NCBI GenBank assembly: GCA_029256665.1
Contig: JAQSXN010000346.1
Coordinates: 1-5,173 of the forward strand
Reading direction: 5' to 3'
Origin: Paenibacillus sp.
GTDB lineage: Bacteria > Bacillota > Bacilli > Paenibacillales > Paenibacillaceae
Length of the DNA: 5,173 nucleotides
The translations under genes were made by a program, and so were the position numbers. Shown piece by piece: positions 5,134 through 5,173 of this stretch. The notes under the pieces were generated by a model. That model did not search any database and was not told where the DNA came from. It was given only the letters and a program-made list of their open reading frames with translations. The number at the start of each line of letters is the position of its first letter. The stretch's first letter is position 1.

Positions 5134-5173
5134 ATGTGGACAACCAAGTGGAAAGGGAAAAGATTACCTTCTG
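5134..5173 (+). CDS. Start of an unidentified gene, cut by the right edge
   Basis: ATG 5134 opens a frame of 13 full codons, MWTTKWKGKRLPS, to the window end without a stop. The basic, Trp-containing start could be an N-terminal cytoplasmic tail before a membrane segment, but too little is visible to assign any family. It lies beyond the operon terminator and so is likely transcribed separately. If it proves to encode a transporter or peptidase it would bear on lanthipeptide export; nothing here shows that. Confidence 0.5.
   Translation, partial: MWTTKWKGKRLPS

Overview
The window looks like chromosomal DNA from a Paenibacillus-type Firmicute. The evidence is moderately GC-rich coding sequence next to AT-richer intergenic DNA, strong GGAGG-type ribosome binding sites, sigma-A-like promoters, a TTG start, and a secreted beta-helix protein with an SRRKLL twin-arginine signal of a kind I associate with Paenibacillus. 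The genus is an inference from style, not from a marker gene.

Layout. (1) Bases 1-1194, minus strand: the 5' part (about 398 codons) of a Tat-exported pectate-lyase-fold protein, running off the left edge. (2) Bases 1195-1803: a divergent intergenic region of about 600 bp, rich in palindromes, repeated boxes and two promoter-like elements, with no convincing gene. (3) Bases 1804-1956, plus strand: an easily missed 50-codon gene for a lanthipeptide precursor, preceded by a good sigma-A promoter with a dyad over its -35 region. (4) Bases 1957-2071: a long imperfect hairpin between the precursor and the enzyme gene. (5) Bases 2072-4771, plus strand: an 899-residue three-domain lanthipeptide synthetase (lyase, kinase, LanC-type cyclase). 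All three zinc ligands of the cyclase are present, so it is best classed as class IV (LanL). (6) Bases 4916-4960: a strong intrinsic terminator. (7) Base 5134 onward: the first 13 codons of a further gene with a good ribosome binding site, cut by the right edge.

The main find is a compact two-gene class IV lanthipeptide locus. The precursor has an acidic leader with a DLEMLQKMPE motif and a Gly-Gly before a 15-residue segment, WCDFSRGCSVSVTIG. The synthetase would phosphorylate Ser/Thr, eliminate the phosphate to give dehydroamino acids, and add the two cysteines to them. The hairpin between the genes may let the precursor be made in excess over the enzyme. No dedicated protease, exporter, immunity gene or regulator is visible, so leader removal and export must be encoded elsewhere or beyond the right edge. 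The pectate-lyase-fold gene is divergent and probably unrelated in function, although its promoter must lie in the shared regulatory region.
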